64,000 nt of DNA, from positions 58,783 through 122,782 of the forward strand of contig NZ_VFIE01000019.1 in the NCBI RefSeq assembly GCF_010119385.1, given 5' to 3'. Below are positions 7,161 through 16,307 of the stretch, in pieces. The notes under the pieces were generated by a model that made no database searches, was not told where the DNA came from, and saw nothing but the letters and a program-made list of their open reading frames with translations. Source of the stretch: Nesterenkonia haasae (GTDB taxonomy: Bacteria; Actinomycetota; Actinomycetes; Actinomycetales; Micrococcaceae). The first letter of the stretch is position 1. Each line of letters opens with the position of its first letter. Position numbers and translations under genes: made by a program.

Positions 7161-9269
7161 GTGAGCACGTCCTTGCCCACGGAGCACCAGTCTGCCCAGA
7201 GTCTGTCCGCCGATCCCTTCACTGCAGATGTCCATTGCTGGAACGAGCCGGTGAGCCGAGACCCAGAACGTGAGCCCGACCGGCTAGCCTTCTGGGCGAA
7301 GGCTGCGGGCCTCCTGGATTGGCATACGCCATGGCACACTACGCACTCCTGGACTCCCCCGAACCCGGAAATGGGCCGCGGACCAGATATTCAGTGGTTC
7401 GCCGGAGGTCACCTCAACGCCGCAGTCAACTGCGTTGACAGGCATGTCACGGCGGGACGCGGCAATAGGGTGGCTCTGCACTTTGAGGGAGAGCCCGGGG
7501 ATGCTGAATCGGTGACATACGCGGATCTTCAACGCCGCGTTCACCAGGCGGCCAACGCCTTGGAACGTCTAGGGGTCGGCGTCGGAGACCGTGTAGTCAT
7601 CTACCTTCCGGTGTTGATCGAGACCATTGTGATCACCTTGGCCTGCGCTCGTATTGGCGCAATCCACCAACTCGTTTTCGGAGGATTCTCCGCCGAGGCC
7701 CTCCGGTTCCGGGTTGAAGACACCGGTGCCAAACTGCTGGTCACCACCGACGGCCAGTACCGCCGCGGCTCAGCGGTGCCGGTGAAAGCCAATGCAGACG
7801 CCGCCGTAGCGGGGCTCACAGTTGATAACGGCGGGACTGTGGAACATGTCCTCGTGGTGCGCAGGACCGGCTCGGAGGTCAGCTGGAACAGCGACGACCT
7901 CAATGGGAACGGTTTAGGCCGTGATCTGTGGTGGCATGACGTGGTGGAGTCAGCCGCCGCAGACCATCAACCGCAGTTCTTTGAGGCTGAGACTCCGCTG
8001 TTCATCATGTACACCTCAGGAACGACCGGGAAACCCAAAGGACTAGTGCACACCACAGGTGGTTACCTCACGGGAGCACTGGTCAGCTACCTGCGGCTCT
8101 TCGCCAACCCAGATCCGGACCAGCGCGCCCATGATGTGCACTGGTGCACTGCGGACCTAGCCTGGGTGACTGCTCACACCTATGAGCTCTACGGTCCGCT
8201 GGCCGCCGGCGCCACACAGGTGATCTATGAAGGCGTTCCCAATGTTCCGCACCCGGGGCGGCACTTCGATATTATTCAGCGGCACCGGGTGACCAGCTAC
8301 TACACTGCCCCCACCCTGGTGCGTTCATTGATGGGCTGGTTCCCCGATGGAGTACCTGCAGAATATGACCTGAGCTCGATCCGCATCGCTGGCACTGTGG
8401 GTGAGGCCGTCAACCCGGAGGCGGCTAGCTGGTTGCGCGCACAGATCGGCCGGGACACTGTGACCTCGGATGGGAAGCCCGACCTACCATTAGTGGATAC
8501 CTGGTGGCAGTCTGAATCCGGGTCCACGGTGCTGAGTCCGCGGCCTGAATCTGCTCACCAGAAACCGGGAAGTGTGGCCCAGGAGATGCCCGGGTGGGGA
8601 GCAGACGTCGTCGATGATGACGGAAAAACCACCGCCCCAGGTACGCAAGGCCATGTGGTGCTGACCCATACTGGCCCATCCATGGCACGGACTGTATGGG
8701 GCAATCCGCTGCGGTACTTCACCAGTTACTGGGAGAAATACGCAGACAAAGGGTGGTTCCTGGCCGGGGATGCCGGCCAACGGGATCACGATGGTGATAT
8801 TTGGATCCTTGGCCGCACCGATGACGCGATCAATGTCTCCGGCCACCTGCTGTCCACCATTGAAATTGAGTCCGCCCTGATCAGTCACCCCGATGTGGTG
8901 GAGGCCGGCGTGGCACCTGTGTACGACGCAACCTCTGGACATGCCGCCGTGGCATTCGTGGTGCTCACCGGCGCTGCTGAGCGGCGCGTTGAGCAGGACC
9001 AAGTGGCCGAATCGGAGCTGCGGAGCGCACTTCGGAACCATGTAGCCCAGGTCATCGGCCCGGTTGCCAAACCCCGGACGGTGATCCCCGTGCCTGAGGT
9101 GCCCAAGACTCGATCGGGGAAGATTATGCGGCGACTCCTGACCCAGCTGCATGACGGCGAACCCCTGGGCGACACCACAAGCTTGCAGAATGAGCCCTGC
9201 GTGCCGCAGATACAACAGATCTGCGAGACGCGCAGAACAGCACCCGCGAAGGAGAACACATCAGTATGA
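7161..9269 (+). CDS. Acetyl-CoA synthetase-like acyl-CoA ligase
   Basis: AMP-forming acyl-CoA synthetase of 702 aa, GTG start 7161, six bases after the flavin reductase. Domains in order: an ACAS N-terminal segment, the AMP-binding core with YTSGTTGKPKG from residue 284 and WWQSESG near 450, and the C-terminal domain with PKTRSGKIMRR, where Lys654 is the usual acetylation-sensitive catalytic lysine. The length and motifs fit acetyl- or propionyl-CoA synthetase. Placement between a flavin reductase and a homocysteine synthase under a SAM riboswitch is odd. It may supply acetyl-CoA for homoserine O-acetylation or activate a carboxylate left after desulfurisation; both are inference. It overlaps metY by 4 bp. 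Confidence 0.87.
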   Translation: MSTSLPTEHQSAQSLSADPFTADVHCWNEPVSRDPEREPDRLAFWAKAAGLLDWHTPWHTTHSWTPPNPEMGRGPDIQWFAGGHLNAAVNCVDRHVTAGRGNRVALHFEGEPGDAESVTYADLQRRVHQAANALERLGVGVGDRVVIYLPVLIETIVITLACARIGAIHQLVFGGFSAEALRFRVEDTGAKLLVTTDGQYRRGSAVPVKANADAAVAGLTVDNGGTVEHVLVVRRTGSEVSWNSDDLNGNGLGRDLWWHDVVESAAADHQPQFFEAETPLFIMYTSGTTGKPKGLVHTTGGYLTGALVSYLRLFANPDPDQRAHDVHWCTADLAWVTAHTYELYGPLAAGATQVIYEGVPNVPHPGRHFDIIQRHRVTSYYTAPTLVRSLMGWFPDGVPAEYDLSSIRIAGTVGEAVNPEAASWLRAQIGRDTVTSDGKPDLPLVDTWWQSESGSTVLSPRPESAHQKPGSVAQEMPGWGADVVDDDGKTTAPGTQGHVVLTHTGPSMARTVWGNPLRYFTSYWEKYADKGWFLAGDAGQRDHDGDIWILGRTDDAINVSGHLLSTIEIESALISHPDVVEAGVAPVYDATSGHAAVAFVVLTGAAERRVEQDQVAESELRSALRNHVAQVIGPVAKPRTVIPVPEVPKTRSGKIMRRLLTQLHDGEPLGDTTSLQNEPCVPQIQQICETRRTAPAKENTSV

Positions 9270-10561
9270 CCAGCGACCACCAGTTTGGTTTCCGCACCCG
9301 TGCGCTGCACGCCGGGGCAGTCCCCGACGCCACCTACGGCACCCGGGCAGTGCCCATCCACCAGTCCACGTCCTTCGTGTTCAAAGACACTGACGATGCC
9401 GCCAATCTGTTCGCGCTGCAGAAGTTCGGAAACATTTACTCAAGGATCGGCAATCCGACAGTCGCTGCCATGGAAGAACGCCTAGCGTCTTTAGAAGGTG
9501 GAATCGGAGCGGTCGCGACCGCATCCGGTATGAGCGCGGAGTTCTTGGTCTTCGCCGCACTGTGTCAGCAGGGTGACCACATAGTGGCCAGCTCAAAGCT
9601 CTATGGCGGCACCATCACCCAGTTGGATGTCTCGCTGCGTCGGTTCGGCATCGAGACCACATTCGTTAACTCAGACGAAGCCGAAGACTTCAAGGCGGCA
9701 CTGCAGGAGAACACCAAGCTGGTCTTCACTGAAGTGGTGTCCAATCCCTCCTCGGATGTGGTCGATCTTCCGGGTCTTGCCAAGGTGGCTCACGAGCATG
9801 GAGTGCCGCTGGTGGTTGATTCGACTCTTACCACCCCCTACCTGTTCCGCCCGCTGGAACATGGTGCAGATATCGTGACTCACTCGGTGACCAAGTTCTT
9901 AGGCGGGCACGGCACCACACTGGGCGGCGTCGTCATAGAATCAGGCCGGTTCCCCTGGGACAACGGGAAATTCCCCCAGATGACGGAACCGGTGGATTCC
10001 TACGGCGGCCTGTCCTGGTGGGGAAACTTCGCCGAATACGGCTTCCTCACCAAACTGCGGGCCGAACAGCTGCGCGACTTCGGTCCGAGCCTCACTCCCC
10101 AGGCTGCCTTCCAACTGATTCAGGGAATTGAAACTCTGCCGCAGCGTATGACCGAGCACACCAAGAATGCTCAGCGGGTCGCGGAGTGGTTGGAGGCCGA
10201 TCCGAGGGTGGATTACGTGCGGTTCTCTGGGCTCCCCAGCCACCCTCATCATGAGCGGGCCAAAGAGCTGCTGCCTCATGGCGTGAGCTCCGTCTTCAGC
10301 TTTGGGATCGCCGGCGGCCGGGACAATGGCATCCGGTTCATCGAGTCGCTTCAGCTGGCCAGCCACCTGGCGAATGTCGGCGATGCCCGGACACTGATCC
10401 TGCACCCCGCCTCCACCACGCACCAGCAGCTGAGTGAGGCTCAATTGGAGGCCGGCGGAATTCCTGCGGACATGATCAGGATTTCTGTGGGGCTTGAGGA
10501 CGTTGAAGACATCATCTGGGACCTGGACCAGGCCCTGGAGACAGCCACCAAGGGAGAGTGA
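9266..10561 (+). CDS. metY: O-acetylhomoserine sulfhydrylase (homocysteine synthase)
   Basis: PLP enzyme of the Cys/Met metabolism family, 431 aa, starting ATG inside the stop of the previous gene. Features: FRTRALHAG at the N terminus, RIGNPTVAAMEERLASLEGG, SGMSAEFLVF, and the PLP lysine in HSVTKFLGGHGTTLGG at Lys210. The long form with the GGLSWWGNFAEYGFLTKLR insert is typical of MetY rather than MetB. It makes homocysteine from O-acetylhomoserine and sulfide, so it would fix sulfide or sulfite-derived sulfide released by the neighbouring oxidative pathway. Control by the SAM riboswitch at 6520 fits product feedback. Confidence 0.92.
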   Translation: MTSDHQFGFRTRALHAGAVPDATYGTRAVPIHQSTSFVFKDTDDAANLFALQKFGNIYSRIGNPTVAAMEERLASLEGGIGAVATASGMSAEFLVFAALCQQGDHIVASSKLYGGTITQLDVSLRRFGIETTFVNSDEAEDFKAALQENTKLVFTEVVSNPSSDVVDLPGLAKVAHEHGVPLVVDSTLTTPYLFRPLEHGADIVTHSVTKFLGGHGTTLGGVVIESGRFPWDNGKFPQMTEPVDSYGGLSWWGNFAEYGFLTKLRAEQLRDFGPSLTPQAAFQLIQGIETLPQRMTEHTKNAQRVAEWLEADPRVDYVRFSGLPSHPHHERAKELLPHGVSSVFSFGIAGGRDNGIRFIESLQLASHLANVGDARTLILHPASTTHQQLSEAQLEAGGIPADMIRISVGLEDVEDIIWDLDQALETATKGE

Positions 10562-10565
10562 AGAG

Positions 10566-11105
10566 ATGACGACGACGCCAACAGCCACTGAGAACAGCTC
10601 GGCAGAACACCCGCACGGGGTGTGGGAAGAGCCCGGAGCGGCGCGACGGCTGCAACTGTTGCGCAGTGCGAATTCTGTGGCGATCATCGGGATGAGCGAC
10701 AAACCCTCCCGTGCCAGCTACTTCGTGGCGACCTACCTTATGTCGGACTCCAGTTACCAGCTGTACTTCGTCAATCCGCGGCTGGTCGGCAAGACGATCT
10801 TCGGTGAACCCGGTTATGCCTCACTGGCCGACCTTCCGGAAGCCCCGGATGTGGTGGTGGCCTTCCGCAAGCCTGAGGACCTCCCAGAACTGGCGCAGGA
10901 AGCTGCCGCGGTCGGAGCGAAGACCCTGTGGGTGCAGCTGGGCATCCATTCGGACGAAGCGATGCAGGTGGCCACCGATCTGGGGCTCAACGCTGTACAG
11001 AACCGGTGCATCAAGATTGAACATGGACGGTTCCACGGCAACCTGCACCTGGGCGGCTTCGACACTGGTGTGATCAGCGCCAAACGGCAGATTGTTGACC
11101 GCTGA
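10566..11105 (+). CDS. CoA-binding domain protein (YccU-like)
   Basis: Small protein of 179 aa with a Rossmann CoA-binding domain: SVAIIGMSDKPSRASYFVATYL at residues ~38-60, then ADLPEAPDVVVAFRKPEDLPELAQEA and AVGAKTLWVQLGI, ending in an NRCIKIEHGRF segment. Family members resemble the CoA-binding part of succinyl-CoA synthetase alpha but lack the rest. Start ATG 10566 has GGGAGAG upstream and lies 4 bp after metY. YccU-like genes commonly sit beside O-acetylhomoserine sulfhydrylase in actinobacteria (general knowledge). Its role in the sulfur pathway is not known. Confidence 0.82.
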   Translation: MTTTPTATENSSAEHPHGVWEEPGAARRLQLLRSANSVAIIGMSDKPSRASYFVATYLMSDSSYQLYFVNPRLVGKTIFGEPGYASLADLPEAPDVVVAFRKPEDLPELAQEAAAVGAKTLWVQLGIHSDEAMQVATDLGLNAVQNRCIKIEHGRFHGNLHLGGFDTGVISAKRQIVDR

Positions 11106-11111
11106 ACAGTT

Positions 11112-11999
11112 TCAGGCGTCGCGTTCTGAAATGAGGAAATAGGCGGACATCGCGCCAGGGTGCTCGGCTGCGCGGCCGGCGTACGATGTCGCCTGGCGCA
11201 GCGCCTCTTGGTATCCAGCACCTCGGGTCAGGGCCGCCATCATGACGCCGGCGAAGGCGTCGCCACATCCAGTGGTGTCCACCACCCTCACAGCATCAGC
11301 AGGGACGTGCTGGACCGGCACGCCGCGCTGGAACAGGTCAACGCCAGCTCCGCCGCGAGTCACCACCACAGACTCCACGCCGACGGCCGTGGGAAGATCT
11401 TCGATCTGTTCCCATGCGGACCCGGCTAAGCTGCTGATCTCCCCCTCATTGACAATGAGGAGGTCCACCAAACCCTGAGGCAGCGGGCCAGTCAGAGAAG
11501 GGGAAGCGTTCAGGGCTACCTGCACGCCGTGCCTCTGAGCACGGGTGGCGAACTCCATGGCTTCAGTTTCAGGCACCTCGAGACTGAGCAGGGCCCATCG
11601 AGCGTCGGCGAAGACACTATCGGCTGTCTTGCCGCTCAGTACAGCGTTAGCCCCCGGCTCCACCACAATGGTGTTCTCCCCGTCGCCCCGGACGTTGATA
11701 TATGCAGTCCCCGTCGCAGCGCCGTCGGAGACCAGCAGTGGAGACGTGTCCACTCCCGCAGCCTCAAGAGCCGATCTGGCCTCTGAACCCCCGGGGTCGT
11801 TGCCCACAGCGCCGATCATGCGCGTTGTGGTGCCCTGCAGCGCCGCCGCAGCTGCTTGATTTGCGCCCTTTCCCCCGGTCGCCCGGGAAGTGCTGAGGGC
11901 CTTTAGTGTTTGTCCGGGCTCAGGGAATTCGGGGACCCGCAGCACAATGTCTTGGTTGATGGACCCGAAAACCAGCAAAGACGACACCTGTTCGGCCAT
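11112..11999 (-). CDS. rbsK: Ribokinase-type sugar kinase (PfkB family)
   Basis: PfkB-family kinase of 295 aa. N-terminal FGSINQDIVLRVPEFPEPGQT and RATGGKGANQAAAAAL are the first signature; the second, DTTGCGDAFAGVMMAAL near residue 240, holds the catalytic Asp and anion hole. Ribokinase is the best fit by length and the GGKGANQA motif. It would phosphorylate ribose to ribose 5-phosphate. The next gene upstream is purA, 37 bp away on the same strand, which may reflect nucleotide salvage. The stop is only 6 bp from that of the convergent CoA-binding gene. Confidence 0.83.
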   Translation of the reverse strand: MAEQVSSLLVFGSINQDIVLRVPEFPEPGQTLKALSTSRATGGKGANQAAAAALQGTTTRMIGAVGNDPGGSEARSALEAAGVDTSPLLVSDGAATGTAYINVRGDGENTIVVEPGANAVLSGKTADSVFADARWALLSLEVPETEAMEFATRAQRHGVQVALNASPSLTGPLPQGLVDLLIVNEGEISSLAGSAWEQIEDLPTAVGVESVVVTRGGAGVDLFQRGVPVQHVPADAVRVVDTTGCGDAFAGVMMAALTRGAGYQEALRQATSYAGRAAEHPGAMSAYFLISERDA

Positions 12000-12036
12000 G
12001 TGCGTTGCTCCCTCATTTCACTCTGTGCTGCAATGG

Positions 12037-13323
12037 TTATTTGATGAGGTCGTGGACTTGGACGACCTGATCGCGGCCTGGTCCCACGCCGATGGCGGAG
12101 AATTGCGCACCCGACATTTTCTCCAAGGCCAGCACATAGTTCCGCGCATTCTCGGGCAGTTCCTCCAGTGTTCGCGCACCAGTGATGTCTTCGGTCCAGC
12201 CAGGAAAGTTCTCGAAGATCGGCTTGGCGTGATGGAACTCAGTCTGCGTCATCGGCATCTGGTCGTGCCGCACACCGTCAATGTCATAGGCCACGCACAC
12301 CGGGATCTCCTCAATTCCAGTGAGAACGTCAAGCTTGGTGAGGAAGAAGTCAGTAAAACCGTTGATTCGCGCAGCGTACCGGGCCATCACAGCGTCGTAC
12401 CAACCGCACCGGCGGGGGCGCCCGGTGTTCACGCCGAACTCGCCGCCGGTTTTCTGCAGAAACTCGCCCCAGTCGTCGAACAGCTCAGTGGGGAACGGGC
12501 CGGCGCCGACACGGGTCGTGTAGGCCTTGATGATGCCCACCGATCGATTGATGCGTGTGGGCCCGATGCCTGATCCGACACTGGCCCCACCGGCTGTGGG
12601 GTTCGACGACGTCACAAACGGGTAGGTGCCGTGATCGACATCCAGGTACGTGGCCTGCCCGCCCTCCATCAGCACCACTTCACCTCGGTCTAAGGCGTCG
12701 TTGAGCAAAATAGTGCTGTCGACAACCATGGGACGCAGTCGGTCGACGAAGGACAGGAAGTAGTCGGCAATCTCATCGACGGTGATGTCCCGGCGGTTGT
12801 AGAGCTTGACCAAGAGTTCGTTCTTCTGCCGCAGAGCGCCTTCGATCTTCTGCCGCAGGATGGACTCATCAAAGATGTCCTGGACCCTGATGCCCAGCCG
12901 TCCGACTTTGTCCATGTACGTCGGCCCAATGCCACGCCCGGTGGTGCCGATGGCACGCTTGCCCAAGAACCGCTCGGTGACCTTGTCCATCGTCTGGTGG
13001 TAGGGGGCCACTAGGTGCGCGTTGGCGCTGATCCGCAGCTTAGACGTATCGGCTCCGCGAACCTCCAGACCGTCGATCTCTTCGAACAGTGCTTCAAGGT
13101 TGACTACTACACCGTTACCGATCACCGGAGTGGCATTCGGGGAGAGGATTCCGGCCGGCAGGAGCTTCAGCTCGAACTTTTCACCACCGACGACCACGGT
13201 GTGGCCGGCATTATTGCCTCCGTTGGGCTTGACCACATAGTCGACTCGGGAGCCGAGCAGATCGGTCGCCTTGCCTTTTCCCTCATCGCCCCACTGGGCA
13301 CCGACGATAACAATGGCTGGCAT
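12037..13323 (-). CDS. purA: Adenylosuccinate synthetase
   Basis: GTP-dependent ligase joining IMP and aspartate in AMP synthesis; 428 aa, the usual length. Visible are the N-terminal [16 protein letters not shown]-loop with the catalytic Asp, [11 protein letters not shown] with the catalytic His, [12 protein letters not shown], and the C-terminal [26 protein letters not shown] 13323 follows GGAAGGA and is the conserved start; a longer open frame to 13620 is not coding. Cytoplasmic housekeeping gene. Confidence 0.96.
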   Translation of the reverse strand: MPAIVIVGAQWGDEGKGKATDLLGSRVDYVVKPNGGNNAGHTVVVGGEKFELKLLPAGILSPNATPVIGNGVVVNLEALFEEIDGLEVRGADTSKLRISANAHLVAPYHQTMDKVTERFLGKRAIGTTGRGIGPTYMDKVGRLGIRVQDIFDESILRQKIEGALRQKNELLVKLYNRRDITVDEIADYFLSFVDRLRPMVVDSTILLNDALDRGEVVLMEGGQATYLDVDHGTYPFVTSSNPTAGGASVGSGIGPTRINRSVGIIKAYTTRVGAGPFPTELFDDWGEFLQKTGGEFGVNTGRPRRCGWYDAVMARYAARINGFTDFFLTKLDVLTGIEEIPVCVAYDIDGVRHDQMPMTQTEFHHAKPIFENFPGWTEDITGARTLEELPENARNYVLALEKMSGAQFSAIGVGPGRDQVVQVHDLIK

Positions 13324-13438
13324 GAGAGTCCTTCCAGACAAGTGAGTAGGCCTCAAAAAGTCTAGCAACCCTGACACCCAGTGACCTCCAACACACCGTT
13401 CAGAAAATGCCCAGCAGCACCGGATAGCTTCATCAAGC

Positions 13439-13603
13439 ATGGGTAAAGTAACCGCAATTGCGAAATCCTGGGTTCTAGCCAGGTTGGCCGCGAAGCTCGC
13501 ACTGCCGAAACTGGTCATCGGATGGCTGGTCCTGAGAATTCTTTGGAGCGTGTTCAAGCGTCTGCGTTCACGGCGTAGTGCTGAGCCAAGCGCAGAAGTC
13601 TGA
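13439..13603 (+). CDS. Small basic amphipathic/membrane protein
   Basis: A 54-residue open frame, ATG 13439 to TGA 13601, too short for routine calling. The middle is hydrophobic ([18 protein letters not shown], residues ~22-39) and both flanks are rich in Lys/Arg, so one membrane helix or an amphipathic helix is likely. It is divergent from purA and 55 bp ahead of the next gene. No clear ribosome-binding site is seen, and I recognise no family. The non-random composition is the only support. Confidence 0.4.
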   Translation: MGKVTAIAKSWVLARLAAKLALPKLVIGWLVLRILWSVFKRLRSRRSAEPSAEV

Positions 13604-13658
13604 GATGACGCTGAGGCCACGGCAAAGATGACGTGGGCGGGTAAAGGAGTCAGGACGT

Positions 13659-15149
13659 ATGGGCACCTATTTCACTGAGCGCCTCACACGCCGGACCGGG
13701 GCGCAGTTGGTGATGGATGTCGAGTCCTCAGTCGGCGCCGTCCGGACCGTGTCACGCTTCCTCAACGGCAATCTCCAGCCGCTACCCGGGATCGGACCCC
13801 CCAGCAGGGCTGTGGCCAAGTTCGTCACGAGGCCGCCGAAGAAGATCCGCAAGAAGGCTTTCCAGCTAGCAGGCCGGAGCCAGGCTCTGCCGGCAAGGTG
13901 GATCGGTGACATCAACGTCGACGCCATCGACCGTTGGGTGGTGGAGGAGTACACCCGGAAACAGCCCGATCAGAGACAGTACCCCGCCGTGATGGTCGGT
14001 GCCGTCAGTGGTGCCGCGTACTTCCTCGCTACGGCGTTGGGAATTCCATACCTGCCCCAGACCACCCTGGTCTCCGTCGTTGACGGCAAGAATCACCCAG
14101 ACGATATCCGGGGGGCGATGAAATCTTGGGCCCCGGCAGCCCAGCAAATTGCGCAGCAGAATCCCCGGATCAGTGTCCACCATATGCACGATCCCGCCCA
14201 AGACCGCCCCATGATGGAAAAGACCGCATTCTTCCGGCTCAAGAGACTGTCACTGGGGCCCGTATATGAACAGTTTCTTCGCGAGCGCCTGGAACCGGGC
14301 GGGGCCATCATTACCCTGGAGAACTCCCGTTCCTGGCGGGCTGCGCGAACTGGGGAGCGCAGTTTCTTCCAATTCGGCTGCCTGGGCGGGCTCCCCGAGG
14401 AGGAGTATCACACAGGCAGCACCCGGATTACGCAATTCCTTGGGCAACAGAACTCGAGTTTCACCGCGTGGTCTCCACCTGACATGACGGAACGCACGCC
14501 GGATGGCGAATGGGGCTGGGACCCTGCTCTGGGAGACGACGTTGAGCGCCTTATCCACGAACAGGGGTGGGAACGACGACGTCTGCACCAGAACGAGCCA
14601 CAGGACGCCTCTGCTTTCATCGCAGAACTGTACCGGGACTGGTACCGCCGCCTCGGTTGGCAGGACAACCGGTTGTTGGCGCAGACATACACCCTTTTGG
14701 ATCCGCGGGCGACTCTGGCAACTGGTTCCATTCCGTTCTGGAACAGGTTTCACATGCAGCCCAGTTTCGATGTACTCCGTGAGTACCTCGAAAGCACGGA
14801 CACCTACGACGAAATCCTGGTAAGCCTGTTCTCGCACGGCCTGGTCTCTCCCGGGCTGGTGAGTTTTGCGGACTGGCAATCACTCGCGCGCCGATTTGCT
14901 CACAGTCATGGCGCGGTGATCGGAACCGATGAGCACACCTACCCGATAGATCCTGGGGGTCCTGTTCGCTACCAGGACGCGTTGAGGAACGCTGGTCCGC
15001 ACAGGGAGCTCCCCACCCCGCTGACACTGGCGGAGGTCGACGCGTTCGCCGAGCGGTACCGGATCAGTCACGATGCATCGCCGGTCGATCACACTGACGA
15101 TGTCACAGGTGAGGGAATTCGCAATCCGGTGCGGTGGTCAACGCAATAG
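13659..15149 (+). CDS. Uncharacterised 496-aa protein
   Basis: I do not recognise this family. It is a soluble protein without signal peptide or membrane segments. The N-terminal 150 residues contain a possible Rossmann-like stretch ([26 protein letters not shown], ~105-130). A second piece, [19 protein letters not shown] near 215, resembles a methyltransferase-type beta-strand/turn but no SAM motif is convincing. The C-terminal half is rich in Trp, Tyr and Arg, including [18 protein letters not shown] [20 protein letters not shown] near 427. Start ATG 13659; GGTAAAGGAG lies upstream. It stands alone between purA and the convergent thymidine kinase. Confidence 0.75.
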   Translation: MGTYFTERLTRRTGAQLVMDVESSVGAVRTVSRFLNGNLQPLPGIGPPSRAVAKFVTRPPKKIRKKAFQLAGRSQALPARWIGDINVDAIDRWVVEEYTRKQPDQRQYPAVMVGAVSGAAYFLATALGIPYLPQTTLVSVVDGKNHPDDIRGAMKSWAPAAQQIAQQNPRISVHHMHDPAQDRPMMEKTAFFRLKRLSLGPVYEQFLRERLEPGGAIITLENSRSWRAARTGERSFFQFGCLGGLPEEEYHTGSTRITQFLGQQNSSFTAWSPPDMTERTPDGEWGWDPALGDDVERLIHEQGWERRRLHQNEPQDASAFIAELYRDWYRRLGWQDNRLLAQTYTLLDPRATLATGSIPFWNRFHMQPSFDVLREYLESTDTYDEILVSLFSHGLVSPGLVSFADWQSLARRFAHSHGAVIGTDEHTYPIDPGGPVRYQDALRNAGPHRELPTPLTLAEVDAFAERYRISHDASPVDHTDDVTGEGIRNPVRWSTQ

Positions 15150-15182
15150 GTTCCCTGGCGGACCTGGTGGGGCCGCTGGGGA

Positions 15183-15836
15183 TCAGCCCAGGCGGCCTTC
15201 AGAGAGCTCGAGGTAGCACGCGGCGCAGAGTGACTCATACCAGACATCCGTGCCGTCGATGGCGATCTGATCTCCGTCGAAGATCACTGCATCACCCTGT
15301 CTGCGGGTGTTGAACACCGCCTTCTGCCCGCAGCTGCAGATGGTCTTCAGCTCCTCGAGCGCATGGGCCAGGTCCATGAGTCGGGCGGAGCCGGGAAATG
15401 CGTGGGTCCGGAAGTCAGTGCGAATTCCATAGGCCAGCACAGGAACCCCGTCCAGTACGGCGATGCGGAGAAGGTCATCTACTTGGCCAGGGGTCAGGAA
15501 CTGCGCCTCATCCACCAGCAGACATGCCACCGGCTTGACCTCGGCGGAGGAGGTAAAGGACTCACCCTGCACCAGACCTTCCAGCAGGGTGCCTGCAGGA
15601 TCCGCGGTGGCATGGCGGTGGTAGAGGGCTCGAAGGTCGGCCTCCGGGGCGATAAGGAAGTCAACAGTGCGGGCCACTCCCAATCGCGACACGATCTGGT
15701 CATCGCCTTTGGTATCGACCCCGGGCTTGGCTAGGAGTACTCGCTGGTTGCGCTCCTCGTAGTTGAACGCCGCCTGTAGCAGTCCGGTGGACTTGCCGGA
15801 GTTCATAGCCCCATAGCGAAAATAGAGTTTGGCCAT
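15183..15836 (-). CDS. tdk: Thymidine kinase, type II
   Basis: ATP-dependent thymidine salvage kinase of 217 aa. The P-loop is RYGAMNSGKSTGLL at residues 7-20; CLLVDEAQFLTPGQVDDL carries the catalytic Glu; AYGIRTDFRTHAFPGS follows, and the zinc knuckle starts with ICSCGQKAVFNTR and ends with SLCAACY near the C terminus. All are characteristic of the tetrameric bacterial type. ATG 15836 overlaps the stop of the upstream DUF3151 gene by one base, so the two are translationally coupled. Confidence 0.95.
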   Translation of the reverse strand: MAKLYFRYGAMNSGKSTGLLQAAFNYEERNQRVLLAKPGVDTKGDDQIVSRLGVARTVDFLIAPEADLRALYHRHATADPAGTLLEGLVQGESFTSSAEVKPVACLLVDEAQFLTPGQVDDLLRIAVLDGVPVLAYGIRTDFRTHAFPGSARLMDLAHALEELKTICSCGQKAVFNTRRQGDAVIFDGDQIAIDGTDVWYESLCAACYLELSEGRLG

Positions 15837-16261
15837 TAGCTCCGCAGCATGCTGATCTGCTCAGCTGCGGTGGCATCACAGTCGTGGAGAAGGTTCCCGA
15901 TTCGCTCGACCTCACCAAGCTCACCAATGGCGGCGGCAGCCTGTCCCAGCGCAGCCAGCGATCTCAGGAAGCCTCGGTTGGGTTCATGCTCCCAGGGCAC
16001 CGGCCCTTGACCGCGCCACCCGTTGGCGCGAAGCGTGTCCAGGCCACGGTGATAACCCACCCGGGCGTAGGCGTACCCCTCAACGGTATAACCGGCGTCC
16101 AACGCTTCCTCCGCCAGCAGGGCCCACACCAAGGACGATGTGGGGTGCTTAGCTGCCAGGTCAACAGGCTCCTCACCTGTGGCCAGAGACTCGACGACCT
16201 CCGGCTCGGGAGGCAACAATGTAGGTTCGGGCTCCATAAGATTCTTACCGAGGATGCTCAT
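15836..16261 (-). CDS. DUF3151 family protein
   Basis: Acidic protein of 141 aa matching the actinobacterial DUF3151 family: LGKNLMEPEPTLLPPEPE at the N terminus, HPTSSLVWALLAEEALDAG in the middle, and GYAYARVGYHRGLDTLRANGWRGQGPVPWEHEPNRGFLRSL-like core around residues 65-105. Function unknown. I choose ATG 16261 over ATG 16270 because AGGA is correctly spaced for it; the longer frame to 16489 runs into the phn region and is not coding. It is coupled to tdk by a TAATG overlap. Confidence 0.8.
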   Translation of the reverse strand: MSILGKNLMEPEPTLLPPEPEVVESLATGEEPVDLAAKHPTSSLVWALLAEEALDAGYTVEGYAYARVGYHRGLDTLRANGWRGQGPVPWEHEPNRGFLRSLAALGQAAAAIGELGEVERIGNLLHDCDATAAEQISMLRS

Positions 16262-16307
16262 ACTGCTCATCCTAACTGGGTCAGGCGCTTGCCTCTGCGG
16301 GACTGAA

